Part shown: positions 11,787 through 22,996 of the stretch, one piece after another
Numbering within the stretch: position 1 is the stretch's first letter
How the letters are laid out: each line of letters opens with the position of its first letter
Origin: Sepiola atlantica
Taxonomy: Eukaryota; Mollusca; Cephalopoda; Sepiida; Sepiolidae
Direction of reading: 5' to 3'
DNA length: 64,000 nt
NCBI GenBank assembly: GCA_963556195.1
Contig: OY744519.1
Location: 109,553,032-109,617,031 of the forward strand
The notes under the pieces: generated by a model
What the model saw: the letters and a program-made list of their open reading frames with translations, nothing else
Database searches by the model: none
What the model was told of the DNA's origin: nothing
Made by a program: the position numbers and the translations under genes

Positions 11787-11930
11787 TAGGAATAGAAATT
11801 AATTAATTTTGACAAAAAGCACATCTGCTATGAGATGGTCAATAGATATTGGCTGAAAACAATCAATAGACTCTTCCTAGAACGGCACCGAATAAACTAA
11901 ATCACTGTAAACATGTAGCGCCATTTTTAT
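11787..11930. repeat. Dispersed repeat, copy B, right part
   Basis: Resumes the 4160-4410 family with AATAGAAATTAATTAATTTT and ends with CACTGTAAACATGTAGC, as copy A does. Confidence 0.65.
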
Positions 11931-12298
11931 GGAACTTTCTTTTTGTTACGATGTAAATGTGATAAAATTATATCCGGTTGGCTGTTTGCACGTAGGGTCC
12001 ATAAATTAATGCAAAAATCTGTCTTGGTTGCTCGTAAAAGTGGGAAAGACATTGGAAAATATGCCCAGCGGAAGAGAAGATGTTGGTATTGTTTTAACTC
12101 CGGGCGGGCGGACGGGCGGACGGGCGGACTGCCAGTGCCTCCTGGGCATTCAATAATAAATTTCGGTGGAAAGATGACCAACATCTTTTGGGATTAACAT
12201 ACTTGTTTGAGACTGCGTGAAAAAATAATTTCCACTTGTGCTTTTCTGATAAGAAATATTAAACGATGTGCGTTTCACGCGTCTATTAAACGATGTGC

Positions 12299-12300
<2 letters not shown>
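11931..12300. other. No gene recognised; short GGACGGGC repeat
   Basis: A few copies of an 8-bp GC-rich word (about 12101-12127) stand out in AT-rich DNA. The open frames on both strands show no domain. Confidence 0.4.

Positions 12301-12301
<1 letters not shown>

Positions 12302-12366
<65 letters not shown>
12302..12366. repeat. (AT)n microsatellite
   Basis: Uninterrupted TA run, preceded by a short duplicated TTAAACGATGTGCGTTT. Confidence 0.95.
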
Positions 12367-12369
<3 letters not shown>

Positions 12370-12454
12370 TGTTTTAATAAGAAAGCGAGAGAGAGAAAGT
12401 AAGTAAGGATATGTGCGTAGACGCTTACCAATACAGTAAGAATGCCTTGCATCA

Positions 12455-12458
<4 letters not shown>

Positions 12459-12533
<75 letters not shown>
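12459..12533. repeat. (AT)n microsatellite
   Basis: TA run abutting the dispersed repeat at 12534. Confidence 0.95.
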
Positions 12534-12536
<3 letters not shown>

Positions 12537-12735
12537 AGACTTCCTCGGGATGATAATTTTGATAAAAATGTCATGCAGGTACATCGAAGTATTGGGTTTA
12601 CATGATGGGTTGATGAGAAAAAGTAGTAGCCACTACTGGGAGCACAGGACCAAGGTCCGGGCTGAGGGAAGTTGGTGGCAGAGAGTGAAATGAATGGGGA
12701 TGGCTCTGAGTGAAAAGGGGGAGGGGTGGGAGTGT
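12534..12735 (-). mobile_element. Dispersed repeat F, copy 1 (3' truncated)
   Basis: About 200 bp closely similar to 40858-41060, sharing AATGTCATGCAGGTACATCG, GGACCAAGGTCCGGGCTGAG and a GGGAGGGGTGGGAGTGTTA block. On the minus strand it ends in a hammerhead-like 5' half (CGAGGA then AGTCTTA) that runs straight into (TA)n. The other copy carries the rest of that motif. A short (AT)n at 12736-12751 closes its far side. Confidence 0.65.
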
Positions 12736-12751
12736 TATATATATATATATT

Positions 12752-13057
12752 CCTATTTACATTTAACATTTTGATATTTTAAATGCAAAGTTTTACTAAC
12801 ATAAAGTAATTTTATAGCTCAATAGTGCGAGGCTAGAGCTATGGTATGAAGTATTTTGTTTTAAACAAAAACAAAATGTAATAAAGGGCAAACCACATCT
12901 TTTCAGAAGATGTTTTTTCTATTATTATTTTCGGCATACAGTTGTTTTGGCTGATACCAGGAATTATAAAATATTCATAAAATACTCATAAAAATTCAAG
13001 TGAATACGGCACTGACGATAGCCATACCCGGGAATAGGTTCTCTTGAATTTTATGGG

Positions 13058-13060
<3 letters not shown>
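12752..13060. other. No gene recognised
   Basis: AT-rich; ACAAAAACAAAATG-like simple sequence only. Confidence 0.4.

Positions 13061-13061
<1 letters not shown>

Positions 13062-13114
<53 letters not shown>
13062..13114. repeat. (AT)n microsatellite
   Basis: Uninterrupted TA run. Confidence 0.95.
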
Positions 13115-13116
<2 letters not shown>

Positions 13117-13251
13117 TGGAATACTTTTGAAAATCAACACATGGTGCAATTTAAATAAAAAAATCATTTATTTACTTTTTTTTGCAAGGATTCATTGTAA
13201 AACAACTTTGTCAGGCGAGACTGTCTTATAGTTTTTTCTTTTCTTCTTCTT

Positions 13252-13253
<2 letters not shown>

Positions 13254-13302
<49 letters not shown>
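13254..13302. repeat. (AT)n microsatellite
   Basis: Uninterrupted AT run after a C/T-rich stretch. Confidence 0.95.
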
Positions 13303-13304
<2 letters not shown>

Positions 13305-14100
13305 TGTATTTAGACAGCATTTTCTCATTTATGCAAACATTGTTAAAAATAACCGAAATCGTCTGTTTAATTATCCCTTTTTTATTTTTTTCAATTTTTC
13401 TGATGTTTTTTTTGTGTCTTTTAAAGTATTTCAAAGCGTTTTTATTGCATTTTAATAATTCGTCCAAATCCGATCGCGTAACAGTTCCATTTTTAAGATG
13501 GTGTTAGCGAATATCCCCGAAGTTTGTTAAATGAGTTTTTCATTTTTGGGTTAAAAAAAAAACCCAAACAAATAGTCAGCAAATAACTGTTCCACACGCT
13601 TTAAAATTTACTTTCTACCCAATTGAAAGGAGAAAAGTACAAAAAAAAAAATCATCAGACTTCATAGACGGTCGGCGATCGACTGTCAGCCATCTTTGTT
13701 TTTCAGTCTAACGTAATATATTTGAGCGAACTTTTTAATTGACGTAAAGAAACGCTTTAAATACTTTAAAGCACAAAAGAATAACGCAGTTAGGTAGAAA
13801 AGTAAGTTTTATTGCCTTTGGTAACAGTTATTTGATGACTATTTGTTTTTGCGCCTCTTTTCTCTCTGTTGATTATTCTTGACACTCGCCAAAAGCGGAA
13901 CGTCTATTGGTCAAATAAAAAAGTGATATATTCCTGAGTAATTTAAAATAGTTACTTTGTATTTTTCACTTTTATTATTAAATACAGAAAAATAGAAATA
14001 AAACTTAATGACGATTAAAAAATGAATCTAATTTTTTATAATTTAAAAATAAAAAATGAACAAGAAACGTTGGTAAAATGCAGATGAACTCCCTCAGCTA
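13303..14100. other. AT-rich DNA with a weak inverted repeat
   Basis: Segments 13568-13620 (AAATAGTCAGCAAATAACTG and following) and 13795-13850 (AACAGTTATTTGATGACTAT) are imperfect reverse complements. A second inverted pair (about 13420 and 13750) crosses the first, so this is a rearranged element and not one simple hairpin. No gene is seen. Confidence 0.45.
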
Positions 14101-14104
14101 AATT

Positions 14105-14245
14105 ATCTACCCACTAAAAAGATGAGATTTTACTTTTTAGGGTAATTCTTTCTTATTAAGCCATTTAACTAAATATATTTTAACACTAACCCTAAGTCCG
14201 ACTGGCAAGATCGTACAACCACACGTAATCGCCTAAAAAAGTGGA
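14105..14245. repeat. Fragment related to foldback at 47660-48245
   Basis: Contains TTTTAACACTAACCCTAAGT, CCGACTGGCAAG and CGTAATCGCCTAAAAAAG, matching one arm of the 47.7-48.2 kb inverted repeat. Confidence 0.5.
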
Positions 14246-14726
14246 CCCTTCAAAGAAGAACGCACAAAAAGTATCTCCAACAATAGCAAGAAAAAATGGT
14301 TCCAGCTCGTTATCGCTTCGCAAAGTAAGGATTAAGTCATGGAGTGAATGCGGTATTTTGGTGAGAGTGTATAGCGTAGAGTAAGTCCAAGGTATTTGTA
14401 CAAAAGTTATGACTATCGACCCCACAGAGAAACATTTGTTGTCAAAATTGTATGACTATCGCACACTCCTTTGCCTCAAAACGATTGGACTTAATACCCA
14501 AGAATTTCGTTCATAAGTGCACTGTAAACACGCGACAAAAACATTCGCAATAGATAAATAGATAAATATTAATATTTTGGTAATTTTGATACAAATTTAT
14601 TCATCTTCTAAATAAGAAATAAATGGATAGAATAAAAATCAATTAGCTTGAGCGATGATGCTGGGCTCTTTAAAAGCAATATAAAAAAGAAAATTTGGCT
14701 TTGGAGTGGCGTGGCGAGAGAGAAAG

Positions 14727-14727
<1 letters not shown>
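14246..14727. other. No gene recognised
   Basis: Nothing beyond AT-rich sequence. Confidence 0.4.

Positions 14728-14790
<63 letters not shown>
14728..14790. repeat. (AT)n microsatellite
   Basis: Uninterrupted TA run. Confidence 0.95.
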
Positions 14791-14793
<3 letters not shown>

Positions 14794-15180
14794 AAAGAAG
14801 CTTTGAGTCATTTTAAACAAAAAAAAAAAGAAGAAAAAAAGTAAAATGCAGTTTAAATTCCCAGAGAAACTAACTAAATCCAAGATATTGCAGACGTAAC
14901 ATTCGTTGGAAAATTAATAAATAAAAAAATAAGTAAATAAAAAAATAAAAAGTGGGGGTTAAGTATCTAAGAGTTAAACAAAAACAGGAGACTTTAAGCG
15001 TCTAATATTAACACGGGGATCATCAGCTGTTTACCATGTAACTGTTTCGGAGATTTAAAAACAGGACAGTTATAATATTCATGGCTCTCCAATGGTACTG
15101 ATTAAACAACCATTTCCCCAATAATCAAGTGTCGAAATAATTCAGCTTAAAATTTCACTAATATATACATAAATAAATAA
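14791..15180. other. No gene recognised
   Basis: A-rich simple sequence with no recognisable gene. Confidence 0.4.
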
Positions 15181-15209
15181 AAATAATAATGATAATAATA
15201 ATAATAATG

Positions 15210-15251
<42 letters not shown>

Positions 15252-15272
15252 GAATAATAATAATATATTACC
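15181..15272. repeat. (AAT)n microsatellite, interrupted
   Basis: AAT repeats with two GAT interruptions. Confidence 0.9.
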
Positions 15273-15284
15273 CTTAAGACTACC

Positions 15285-15334
<50 letters not shown>
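15285..15334. repeat. (AT)n microsatellite
   Basis: Uninterrupted AT run. It bounds the foldback element on the left. Confidence 0.95.
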
Positions 15335-15336
<2 letters not shown>

Positions 15337-15451
15337 AATAAAGAGAATATTTTGTTATAAAATATTTAGAAAACCTTGCACAACGAAAATTATTTGTTTT
15401 TAAAAATAAATTATTTATTTACCTTAAAAATATTTTTTTTATATAAACTTG

Positions 15452-15484
15452 AGTACTTTCGGTAATATATACCATCTTCAGAAG
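15452..15484 (-). ncRNA. Hammerhead-like motif, weak
   Basis: The minus strand reads CTGAAGA, then T, then GGTA pairing with TACC, then GAAA. After it come the self-complementary GTAC and TC as the U-H pair. Stem I has only three pairs (CTT with AAG). An extra U sits between the core and stem II, which the consensus lacks. It is a hammerhead relic at best; similarity may be chance in a TA-rich repeat. Confidence 0.3.
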
Positions 15485-15673
15485 AATATTTCTTTTTTTT
15501 CTTTAAAAAAAATGTTTTTAAGGTAAATAATTAATTTATTTTTAAAAACAAATAATTTGCGTTGTGCAAGGTTTTCTAAATATTTTATAAAAAAACATCA
15601 ACATCAAGCGAATTTCAACTTGACTGCGATAAGTATGTCTCAATCAAGGAGAAAAAAAAGAAAAAAAAGAAAT

Positions 15674-15710
15674 ATTTTTCTGAAGATGGTATATATTACC
15701 GAAAGTACTC
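15674..15710 (+). ncRNA. Hammerhead-like motif, weak (second arm)
   Basis: Plus-strand counterpart of the motif at 15452-15484, with the same CTGAAGA, GGTA/TACC stem and GAAA. Stem I is weaker still because C has become T in the upstream strand. Confidence 0.28.
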
Positions 15711-15861
15711 AAGTTTATATTAAAAAAAATGTTTTTAAGGTAAATAAATAATTTATTTTTAAAAACAAATAATTTGCGTTGTGCAAGGTTTTCTAAATAT
15801 TTTATAAAAAATATTCTCTTTATTATCGCCATTCCGCCAACGCTTCCAATGTGTGACTTTT

Positions 15862-15863
<2 letters not shown>

Positions 15864-15941
<78 letters not shown>

Positions 15942-15965
15942 AGGGAGAGAGAGAGAGAGAGAGAG
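15864..15965. repeat. (AT)n followed by (GA)n
   Basis: TA run to 15938, then GA repeats. It bounds the foldback element on the right. Confidence 0.95.
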
Positions 15966-16504
15966 TGGGGGGAGAGAATGAGGGGGAGAGGAGCCTCATC
16001 ATCGTTGTCGTCGCCAACAACAAAAACAGAAATCGGAAGTTATCTTTCGAATTTCAAAATAATCATTTTGAATGTAAAAGGTTGTTCATTAAATCGTTGT
16101 AATTATATACTACTACTACTACTACTACCGATATTAATATGAAAATTTATGTATTAGATTTGTGTAAGGAAAGTGGAGTTCACAAATAGAAATGAATTGT
16201 GCAGAATATTAATTAATTTGAGAGTGTTTATAAAATTATTATTCAAATGAAGCATCATGGTCAGTGTTTTGGCATTTTTCTGTTGAGTATATATAATGTG
16301 TTTGAAAATACATAAATGTAAAATTAAATTAACTAAGCTTAACGTGTTTTATATGAATATAGTCAGGATAAACACAAGAAATCCTCTGCATTTATTAATC
16401 TATATATGTATATATATGTATATAAGTGTAATTTAATATGTTAATTTAGTGTATATTTATACATATTTAGATTAATTTGTAGGTTTTTATTTATTTTTAA
16501 AATT

Positions 16505-16510
<6 letters not shown>
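15966..16510. other. No gene recognised
   Basis: Contains a short (CTA)n at about 16109-16127; otherwise unremarkable AT-rich DNA. Confidence 0.4.

Positions 16511-16550
<40 letters not shown>
16511..16550. repeat. (AT)n microsatellite
   Basis: Uninterrupted TA run. Confidence 0.95.
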
Positions 16551-16554
<4 letters not shown>

Positions 16555-16957
16555 TGTGTTTCCACATATAATATTATAAGGTGAAAAACATATTGTGTAT
16601 TTTTTTTCAGTATTTACTTCAACAGTGTTCAATACGTAAGTAGAACTTAGCAGTAATATGAAAATATGTCTATGGCAAGTTTGTGCTGGGATAACGAATA
16701 TTAATCTAGACAAAAATAGTGGGAAAAAGCAATTGTTTTTTATCAACTTTTCCACAAATCTAACTATTTTTTTCAGTTTTTCCCATAAACAATAATAAAA
16801 AAAACATTCAAAATTCATAACAAATGTGTTCAATAATTTATGTGCAACGTTTTGACTTGCATAAGTCATCAACTAGGCACAGACAGTTTGAAGGCCTTAA
16901 TAATGTTATTCTTTCATTTCAAACATGGACGCACGAGAATAACGAAGTTACAAAATA
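16551..16957. other. No gene recognised
   Basis: AT-rich flank of the satellite that follows. Confidence 0.4.
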
Positions 16958-19159
16958 ATGTTTTGTCATTAGTTAGGCCATAGTTAAAGGTAATATTATT
17001 TTATATACTTTTGAAAATATGACGTAGTGTCGATTACAGGCAGACATCAAATCTTTAGTATACTAAGTATATACAAATAAATGCTGAAAAAATAAACAAT
17101 ATGTTTTGTCATTAGTTAGGCCATAGTTAAAGGTAATATTATTTTATATACTTTTGAAAATATGACGTAGTGTCGATTACAGGCAGACATCAAATCTTTA
17201 GTATACTAAGTATATACAAATAAATGCTGAAAAAAATAAACAATATGTTTTGTCATTAGTTAGGCCATAGTTAAAGGTAATATTATTTTATATACTTTTG
17301 AAAATATGACGTAGTGTCGATTACAGGCAGACATCAAATCTTTAGTATACTAAGTATATACAAATAAATGCTGAAAAAAATAAACAATATGTTTTGTCAT
17401 TAGTTAGGCCATAGTTAAAGGTAATATTATTTTATATACTTTTGAAAATATGACGTAGTGTCGATTACAGGCAGACATCAAATCTTTAGTATACAAAGTA
17501 TATACAAATAAATGCTGAAAAAATAAACAATATGTTTTGTCATTAGTTAGGCCATAGTTAAAGGTAATATTATTTTATATACTTTTGAAAATATGACGTA
17601 GTGTCGATTACAGGCAGACATCAAATCTTTAGTATACAAAGTATATACAAATAAATGCTGAAAAAATAAACAATATGTTTTGTCATTAGTTAGGCCATAG
17701 TTAAAGGTAATATTATTTTATATACTTTTGAAAATATGACGTAGTGTCGATTACAGGCAGACATCAAATCTTTAGTATACAAAGTATATACAAATAAATG
17801 CTGAAAAAATAAACAATATGTTTTGTCATTAGTTAGGCCATAGTTAAAGGTAATATTATTTTATATACTTTTGAAAATATGACGTAGTGTCGATTACAGG
17901 CAGACATCAAATCTTTAGTATACAAAGTATATACAAATAAATGCTGAAAAAATAAACAATATGTTTTGTCATTAGTTAGGCCATAGTTAAAGGTAATATT
18001 ATTTTATATACTTTTGAAAATATGACGTAGTGTCGATTACAGGCAGACATCAAATCTTTAGTATACAAAGTATATACAAATAAATGCTGAAAAAATAAAC
18101 AATATGTTTTGTCATTAGTTAGGCCATAGTTAAAGGTAATATTATTTTATATACTTTTGAAAATATGACGTAGTGTCGATTACAGGCAGACATCAAATCT
18201 TTAGTATACAAAGTATATACAAATAAATGCTGAAAAAATAAACAATATGTTTTGTCATTAGTTAGGCCATAGTTAAAGGTAATATTATTTTATATACTTT
18301 TGAAAATATGACGTAGTGTCGATTACAGGCAGACATCAAATCTTTAGTATACAAAGTATATACAAATAAATGCTGAAAAAATAAACAATATGTTTTGTCA
18401 TTAGTTAGGCCATAGTTAAAGGTAATATTATTTTATATACTTTTGAAAATATGACGTAGTGTCGATTACAGGCAGACATCAAATCTTTAGTATACAAAGT
18501 ATATACAAATAAATGCTGAAAAAATAAACAATATGTTTTGTCATTAGTTAGGCCATAGTTAAAGGTAATATTATTTTATATACTTTTGAAAATATGACGT
18601 AGTGTCGATTACAGGCAGACATCAAATCTTTAGTATACTAAGTATATACAAATAAATGCTGAAAAAATAAACAATATGTTTTGTCATTAGTTAGGCCATA
18701 GTTAAAGGTAATATTATTTTATATACTTTTGAAAATATGACGTAGTGTCGATTACAGGCAGACATCAAATCTTTAGTATACTAAGTATATACAAATAAAT
18801 GCTGAAAAAATAAACAATATGTTTTGTCATTAGTTAGGCCATAGTTAAAGGTAATATTATTTTATATACTTTTGAAAATATGACGTAGTGTCGATTACAG
18901 GCAGACATCAAATCTTTAGTATACTAAGTATATACAAATAAATGCTGAAAAAATAAACAATATGTTTTGTCATTAGTTAGGCCATAGTTAAAGGTAATAT
19001 TATTTTATATACTTTTGAAAATATGACGTAGTGCCGATTACAGGCAGACATCAAATCTTTAGTATACAAAGTATATACAAATAAATGCTGAAAAAAATAA
19101 ACAATATGTTTTGTCATTAGTTAGGCCATAGTTAAAGGAAATATTATTTTATATACTTA
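16958..19159 (+). repeat. 143-bp satellite, 15 full copies plus partial
   Basis: TTTTGTCATTAGTTAGGCC starts at 16961, 17104, 17248, 17392, 17535 and onward every 143-144 bp to 19109. Copies are almost identical. One two-state site distinguishes them: TATACTAAGTATA in copies 1-3 and 12-14, TATACAAAGTATA in copies 4-11 and 15. Blocks of the same variant are adjacent, which suggests expansion by multi-unit duplication. Copy 15 alone has GTGCCG where the others have GTGTCG. Confidence 0.96.
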
Positions 19160-19217
19160 GTATACTAAAGATTTGATGTCTGCCTGTAATCGGCACTACG
19201 TCATATTTTCAAAAATA
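19153..19217 (-). repeat. Inverted terminal satellite segment
   Basis: The last copy breaks at TATACTT and continues as the reverse complement of the unit's second half (AGTATACTAAAGATTTGATG and onward to TTTTCAAAA). It carries CGGCAC, the complement of the GTGCCG variant private to copy 15. TATACTT occurs in both orientations at the junction, so a template switch or inversion at microhomology is likely. Confidence 0.9.
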
Positions 19218-19929
19218 TTATGGTATATCCTCTAAAAATAATTTTATTTAAAATATTAAAAATTATGGTCATAGTTACCTTTCTTCTGGTGAAAGAAAGT
19301 TGTAACTTAAGGTCGTTTATAATCTGTGTGTATGTGTGTGTATACCTGTTTATGTGCGGGGATGCCTTGTTGAGTTCAAGGCCAGTTCCTAATAGTTTTT
19401 AGATATAATAAACACCCCCCGACCCACCCGACTGGGAGCAAAATCCCATCCCTTCACTGTGGAGGTCCCTAGATATCGGAAGATTTTCTATTTGGATAGA
19501 TTCTTTCCTTGGGCGCTTGCCTTTGGAATTCCTTTCCTGCTCCCTGTTTCCCCGACCGTATCAAGATGCAGACAGTTCAATGTAATGTGAACAACCATTT
19601 TGCTGCCCAACTCTCTACCCAGGTTGATTTTCTATAAACATGGATCCTATCATAGTAGCCCCGTACGTTTCAGTGACAATATGAACTATTTGTGTAAAGA
19701 AGAAAAACAACAACCGTGCAGAAAGACATTACTATCCTATCCATTTGAATAGGGTAGCTGAGCATCTGAACGGCACTCAGTCACCTTGAAATTCCTCTAG
19801 AAGTGACGGCACATAAGGCGAAGGAAAATAAAACTGCACCTTTATTGTGCAATGGTGAGGAAAGGCTCTTCGAATTTAGTCTAAATCTCCAGAAATATGT
19901 ACTAGCACCAACACTTATAAATCTTTATA
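19218..19929. other. No gene recognised
   Basis: Somewhat less AT-rich sequence. I found no domain, tRNA or repeat here. Confidence 0.4.
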
Positions 19930-20010
19930 AGTATTAACCCACCTCTATACGAGGGCAAGATGTGACACAAAGTCGTTTTAGTGTAAGGTTCCCAGCGACT
20001 TATTAACATT
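19930..20010 (-). repeat. U2-derived repeat, 3' part
   Basis: Shares GAGGGCAAGA, GACACAAAGTCG and a GTGTAAGGTTCCCAGC block with the copies at 35430-35640 and 58258-58458. The U2-like part itself is missing here. Confidence 0.5.
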
Positions 20011-20638
20011 CAAGGCCAAGATAAAAAAAAAATACGGTTGTCCTCCCGGCATTCCCTCATCAGTGAGCTCCCCACCTCCCTAAGCGACAGACAATGCATT
20101 TTCTATGATGCTACACATTGAAACCGAACAGCTACACCGAACGCAACTTCATATCCTCGGGGGTAGTAACCATCTTAAATTTTACTAGCCAAGGGCCATG
20201 ATGCAATCCAGGTCTTTCGTGTGAGCACATTTCACATTTACTTAGCGTCTACCGTGTCTTCTGCTCCAGTGGCGACTTGCTCGACGCATTTATTCACTTC
20301 ACTCGAGAGATTCGAGTTTACACTTTTATAGGCAATTACTCACTCGCATCACCTTGTGGTGGTCATGTCGGCTGCTGGCGTAAGGTTAAGAGAGAATCGT
20401 CAATAGCAAAAACCAGCCACCGCCCACCTACACCTTCTTCCGTCGCCTCTTCATCCGAAACTGACAACCCAGTCAACAGACCGGCCAATCCCAGCCCACG
20501 TCTCACCTTCCTAAATATCATATAACTTTATCAGAACGAAGAAATGTTAAACTTTGCTCTAAATAGAAGACGCTTGCTGATAAGTTTCTTCCGAAAAACA
20601 AAAATGATTCAAAGATAAAGACTTAGTATAATGCTCAT
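20011..20638. other. No gene recognised
   Basis: Unique-looking sequence. An open plus frame near 20277-20525 is Ser/Pro-rich and shows no motif. Confidence 0.35.
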
Positions 20639-20639
20639 C

Positions 20640-21636
20640 TGATAAAGATGAGAACGATTAGTCGCGAGTTGTTACACCCAGAAGAGATGCTGTATGATTA
20701 TGATTTAGTACGTGATGTGAAACAATGGACGATATACTGGTTAAGTTAAAGTCTTCGAGGAATGCTATGGAAAGTGAAGGTCTGCGAGTGAATGTAACCA
20801 AGACCAAAGTGATGATCGGTGCTTGTAGTGTTTGAAAGCTCCCTCCCAAAAGGGAAGTTCCTCTGCTCAATTTGTGGAAAAAGAGTCGGATTCAATTCAA
20901 CCTTTTGTGGTACTTGTAAGCCTTGAGAATACAGGAAGTGCAGTGAAATTACTAGTAGGTTTAGAGAGGATAAGCAATCTATGTGCAAGAAGTGTAAGAC
21001 AATCGAGATGGATGATAACTCAAATATGGACAAAATATATTTCGATGATCAAGCTATTTAGGTTGTCGAGAGGTTTTGTTACTTTGATAATACAATTGGA
21101 TGAAGGTGCTAGTGTGATTGCAAGATTTAGGAGTGTATGGAGTAAGTTTAGATAACATTTGCTATTACTAACCAGCAGTGTTACCATTGTCAACCAAGAA
21201 AAGAGTCTATCGGGCATGTGTATGTAGTGTGATGATATATGGAAGAGTGAAACCTGGAAAGTGAGGGTTAAGGACAATAGAGATAAATGATACGATGGAT
21301 GTGTAATATGAGTCTTAAAAACAGGCTTAGATCTGATGACCTCAGAGGAAAATTAAATCTGCACAGTATAGGGAGATATTTGCAGAACAGGAGACTTTTA
21401 TGGTATGGTCACGTTGAAAGAATGAATGTGAGTTTTTGGGTTGCAGATGTAGAACAGTTTAAGTAGAAGGTCCAATTCACAAGTAAAGACCAAGACCAAG
21501 GAAAACATGGAAGGAAATGATAAAATAGACCTGAGGGAAAGAGGGATAAATAAAGACTCGGTCATAGATAGGTTAGTTTAGAAGTAAATTTTTGAAAACC
21601 GTTAAATGCATACCAGCATGTAAAACAGACATTAAG
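20640..21636 (+). pseudogene. Decayed LINE reverse transcriptase, C-terminal half (RTE-like)
   Basis: This is the 3' end of a non-LTR retrotransposon ORF2 with many frameshifts and stops. At 20852-20920 one frame reads GKFLCSICGKRVGFNSTFCG and then TCK, a C-x2-C...C-x2-C zinc-binding pattern found near the C terminus of such elements. Further pieces include RMIRWMCN-like, VERFCYF and YGHVERMN-like words spread over three frames. Upstream, a block encoding an AMESEGLRVNVTKTKVMIG-like stretch precedes it. The 5' part with the catalytic YADD region is not recognisable. The clade (RTE-like) is my inference from word patterns. The element ends at a (GAT)n tail. Confidence 0.8.
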
Positions 21637-21638
21637 CA

Positions 21639-21683
<45 letters not shown>

Positions 21684-21700
21684 GGAGGTGGTGGTGGTAA
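21637..21700 (+). repeat. (GAT)n/(GGT)n LINE tail
   Basis: The LINE remnant ends in AAGCA followed by GAT triplets that grade into GGT. Short tandem-repeat tails are a known 3' feature of RTE-type LINEs. Confidence 0.85.
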
Positions 21701-21790
21701 CCACCTGAAAGTGAACGCTTAAAAGGAAAATGAAAATTCGTTTGTACCCATATGGATCCCTGCACTATTTCTGGTTTATCTCTGAAATTT

Positions 21791-22996
21791 AATAATAAAA
21801 ATATATATTATCCAACCAATCAGGACGATTAAAACAATAATAAAAATATATATTATCCAACCAATCAGGATGATTAAAACAGTAATAAAAATATATATTA
21901 TCCAACCAATCAGGACGATTAAAACAATGATAAAAATATATATTATCCAACCAATCAGGACGATTAAAACAATAATAAAAATATATATTATCCAACCAAT
22001 CAGGACGATTAAAACAATAATAAAAATATATATTATCCAACCAATCAGGACGATTAAAACAGTAATAAAAATATATATTATCCAACGAATCAGGACGATT
22101 AAAACAATAATAAAAATATATATTATCCAACCAATCAGGACGATTAAAACAGTAATAAAAATATATATTATCCAACCAATCAGGACGATTAAAACAATAA
22201 TAAAAATATATATTATCCAACCAATCAGGACGATTAAAACAATAATAAAAATATATATTATTCAACCAATCAAGACGATTAAAACAATAATAAAAATATA
22301 TATTATCCAACCAATCAGGACGATTAAAACAGTAATAAAAATATATATTATCCAACGAATCAGGACGATTAAAACAATAATAACAATATATATTATCCAA
22401 CCAATCAAGACGATTAAAACAATAATAAATATATATATCATCGAACCAATCAGGACGTATTAAACAATAAAAAATATATATTATCCAACCAATCAGGACG
22501 ATTAAAACAATAATAAAATATATATTATCCAACCAATCAGGACGATTAAAACAATAATAAAATATATATTATCCAACCAATCAGGACGATTAAAACAATA
22601 ATAAAAAATATATATTATCCAACCAATCAGGACGATTAAAACATTAATTAAAATATATATTCTCCAACCAATCAGAACGATTAAAACATTAATAAAAAAT
22701 ATATATTATCCAACCAATCAGGACGATTAAAACAATAATAAAAATCTATATTGTCCAACCAATCAGGACGATTAAAACAATAATAAAATATATATTATCC
22801 AACCAATCAAGACGATTAAAACAATAATAAATATATATATTATCCAACCAATCAGGACGATTAAAACAATAATAAAAATATATATTATCCAATCAATCAG
22901 GACGATTAAAACAATAATAAATATATATATTATCCAACCAATCAGGACGATTAAAACAATAATAAAAATATATATTATCCAACCAATCAGGACGAT
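21791..22996. repeat. 45-bp minisatellite, about 27 copies
   Basis: The unit is CCAACCAATCAGGACGATTA plus AAACAATAATAAAAATATATATTAT, with starts at 21811, 21856 and onward. Later units vary by 1-2 bp. As 45 is 15 codons, long open frames run through on both strands; they are repeat artefacts. Nearly every unit carries AACCAATCA, which matches the NF-Y CCAAT consensus. Two units have CGAAT and one has TCAAT in its place. Confidence 0.95.

Larger units (their letters stand above)
15335..15832. mobile_element. Foldback element with three arm copies
   Basis: The left arm (15335-15500) is inverted relative to the right arm (15640-15832). A partial extra copy (15505-15590) has the right-arm orientation. 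Shared blocks are AAAACCTTGCACAACG, AAAAATAAATTATTTATTTA and ACTTTCGGTAATATATACCA. Both full arms point outward into (AT)n arrays at 15285-15334 and 15864-15938. Two head-to-head insertions of one repeat, followed by a partial duplication, would explain it. Transcripts could fold into a hairpin of about 165 bp. Confidence 0.7.

Noticed and set aside
15005..15055. Circularly permuted hammerhead (GAAAC then CTGATGA)
   Set aside because: The bases that should form stem II are not complementary.
21789..22532. Open frame of 247 codons on the minus strand
   Set aside because: The 45-bp unit is a multiple of three, so frames stay open on both strands; the peptide is a pure 15-residue repeat.
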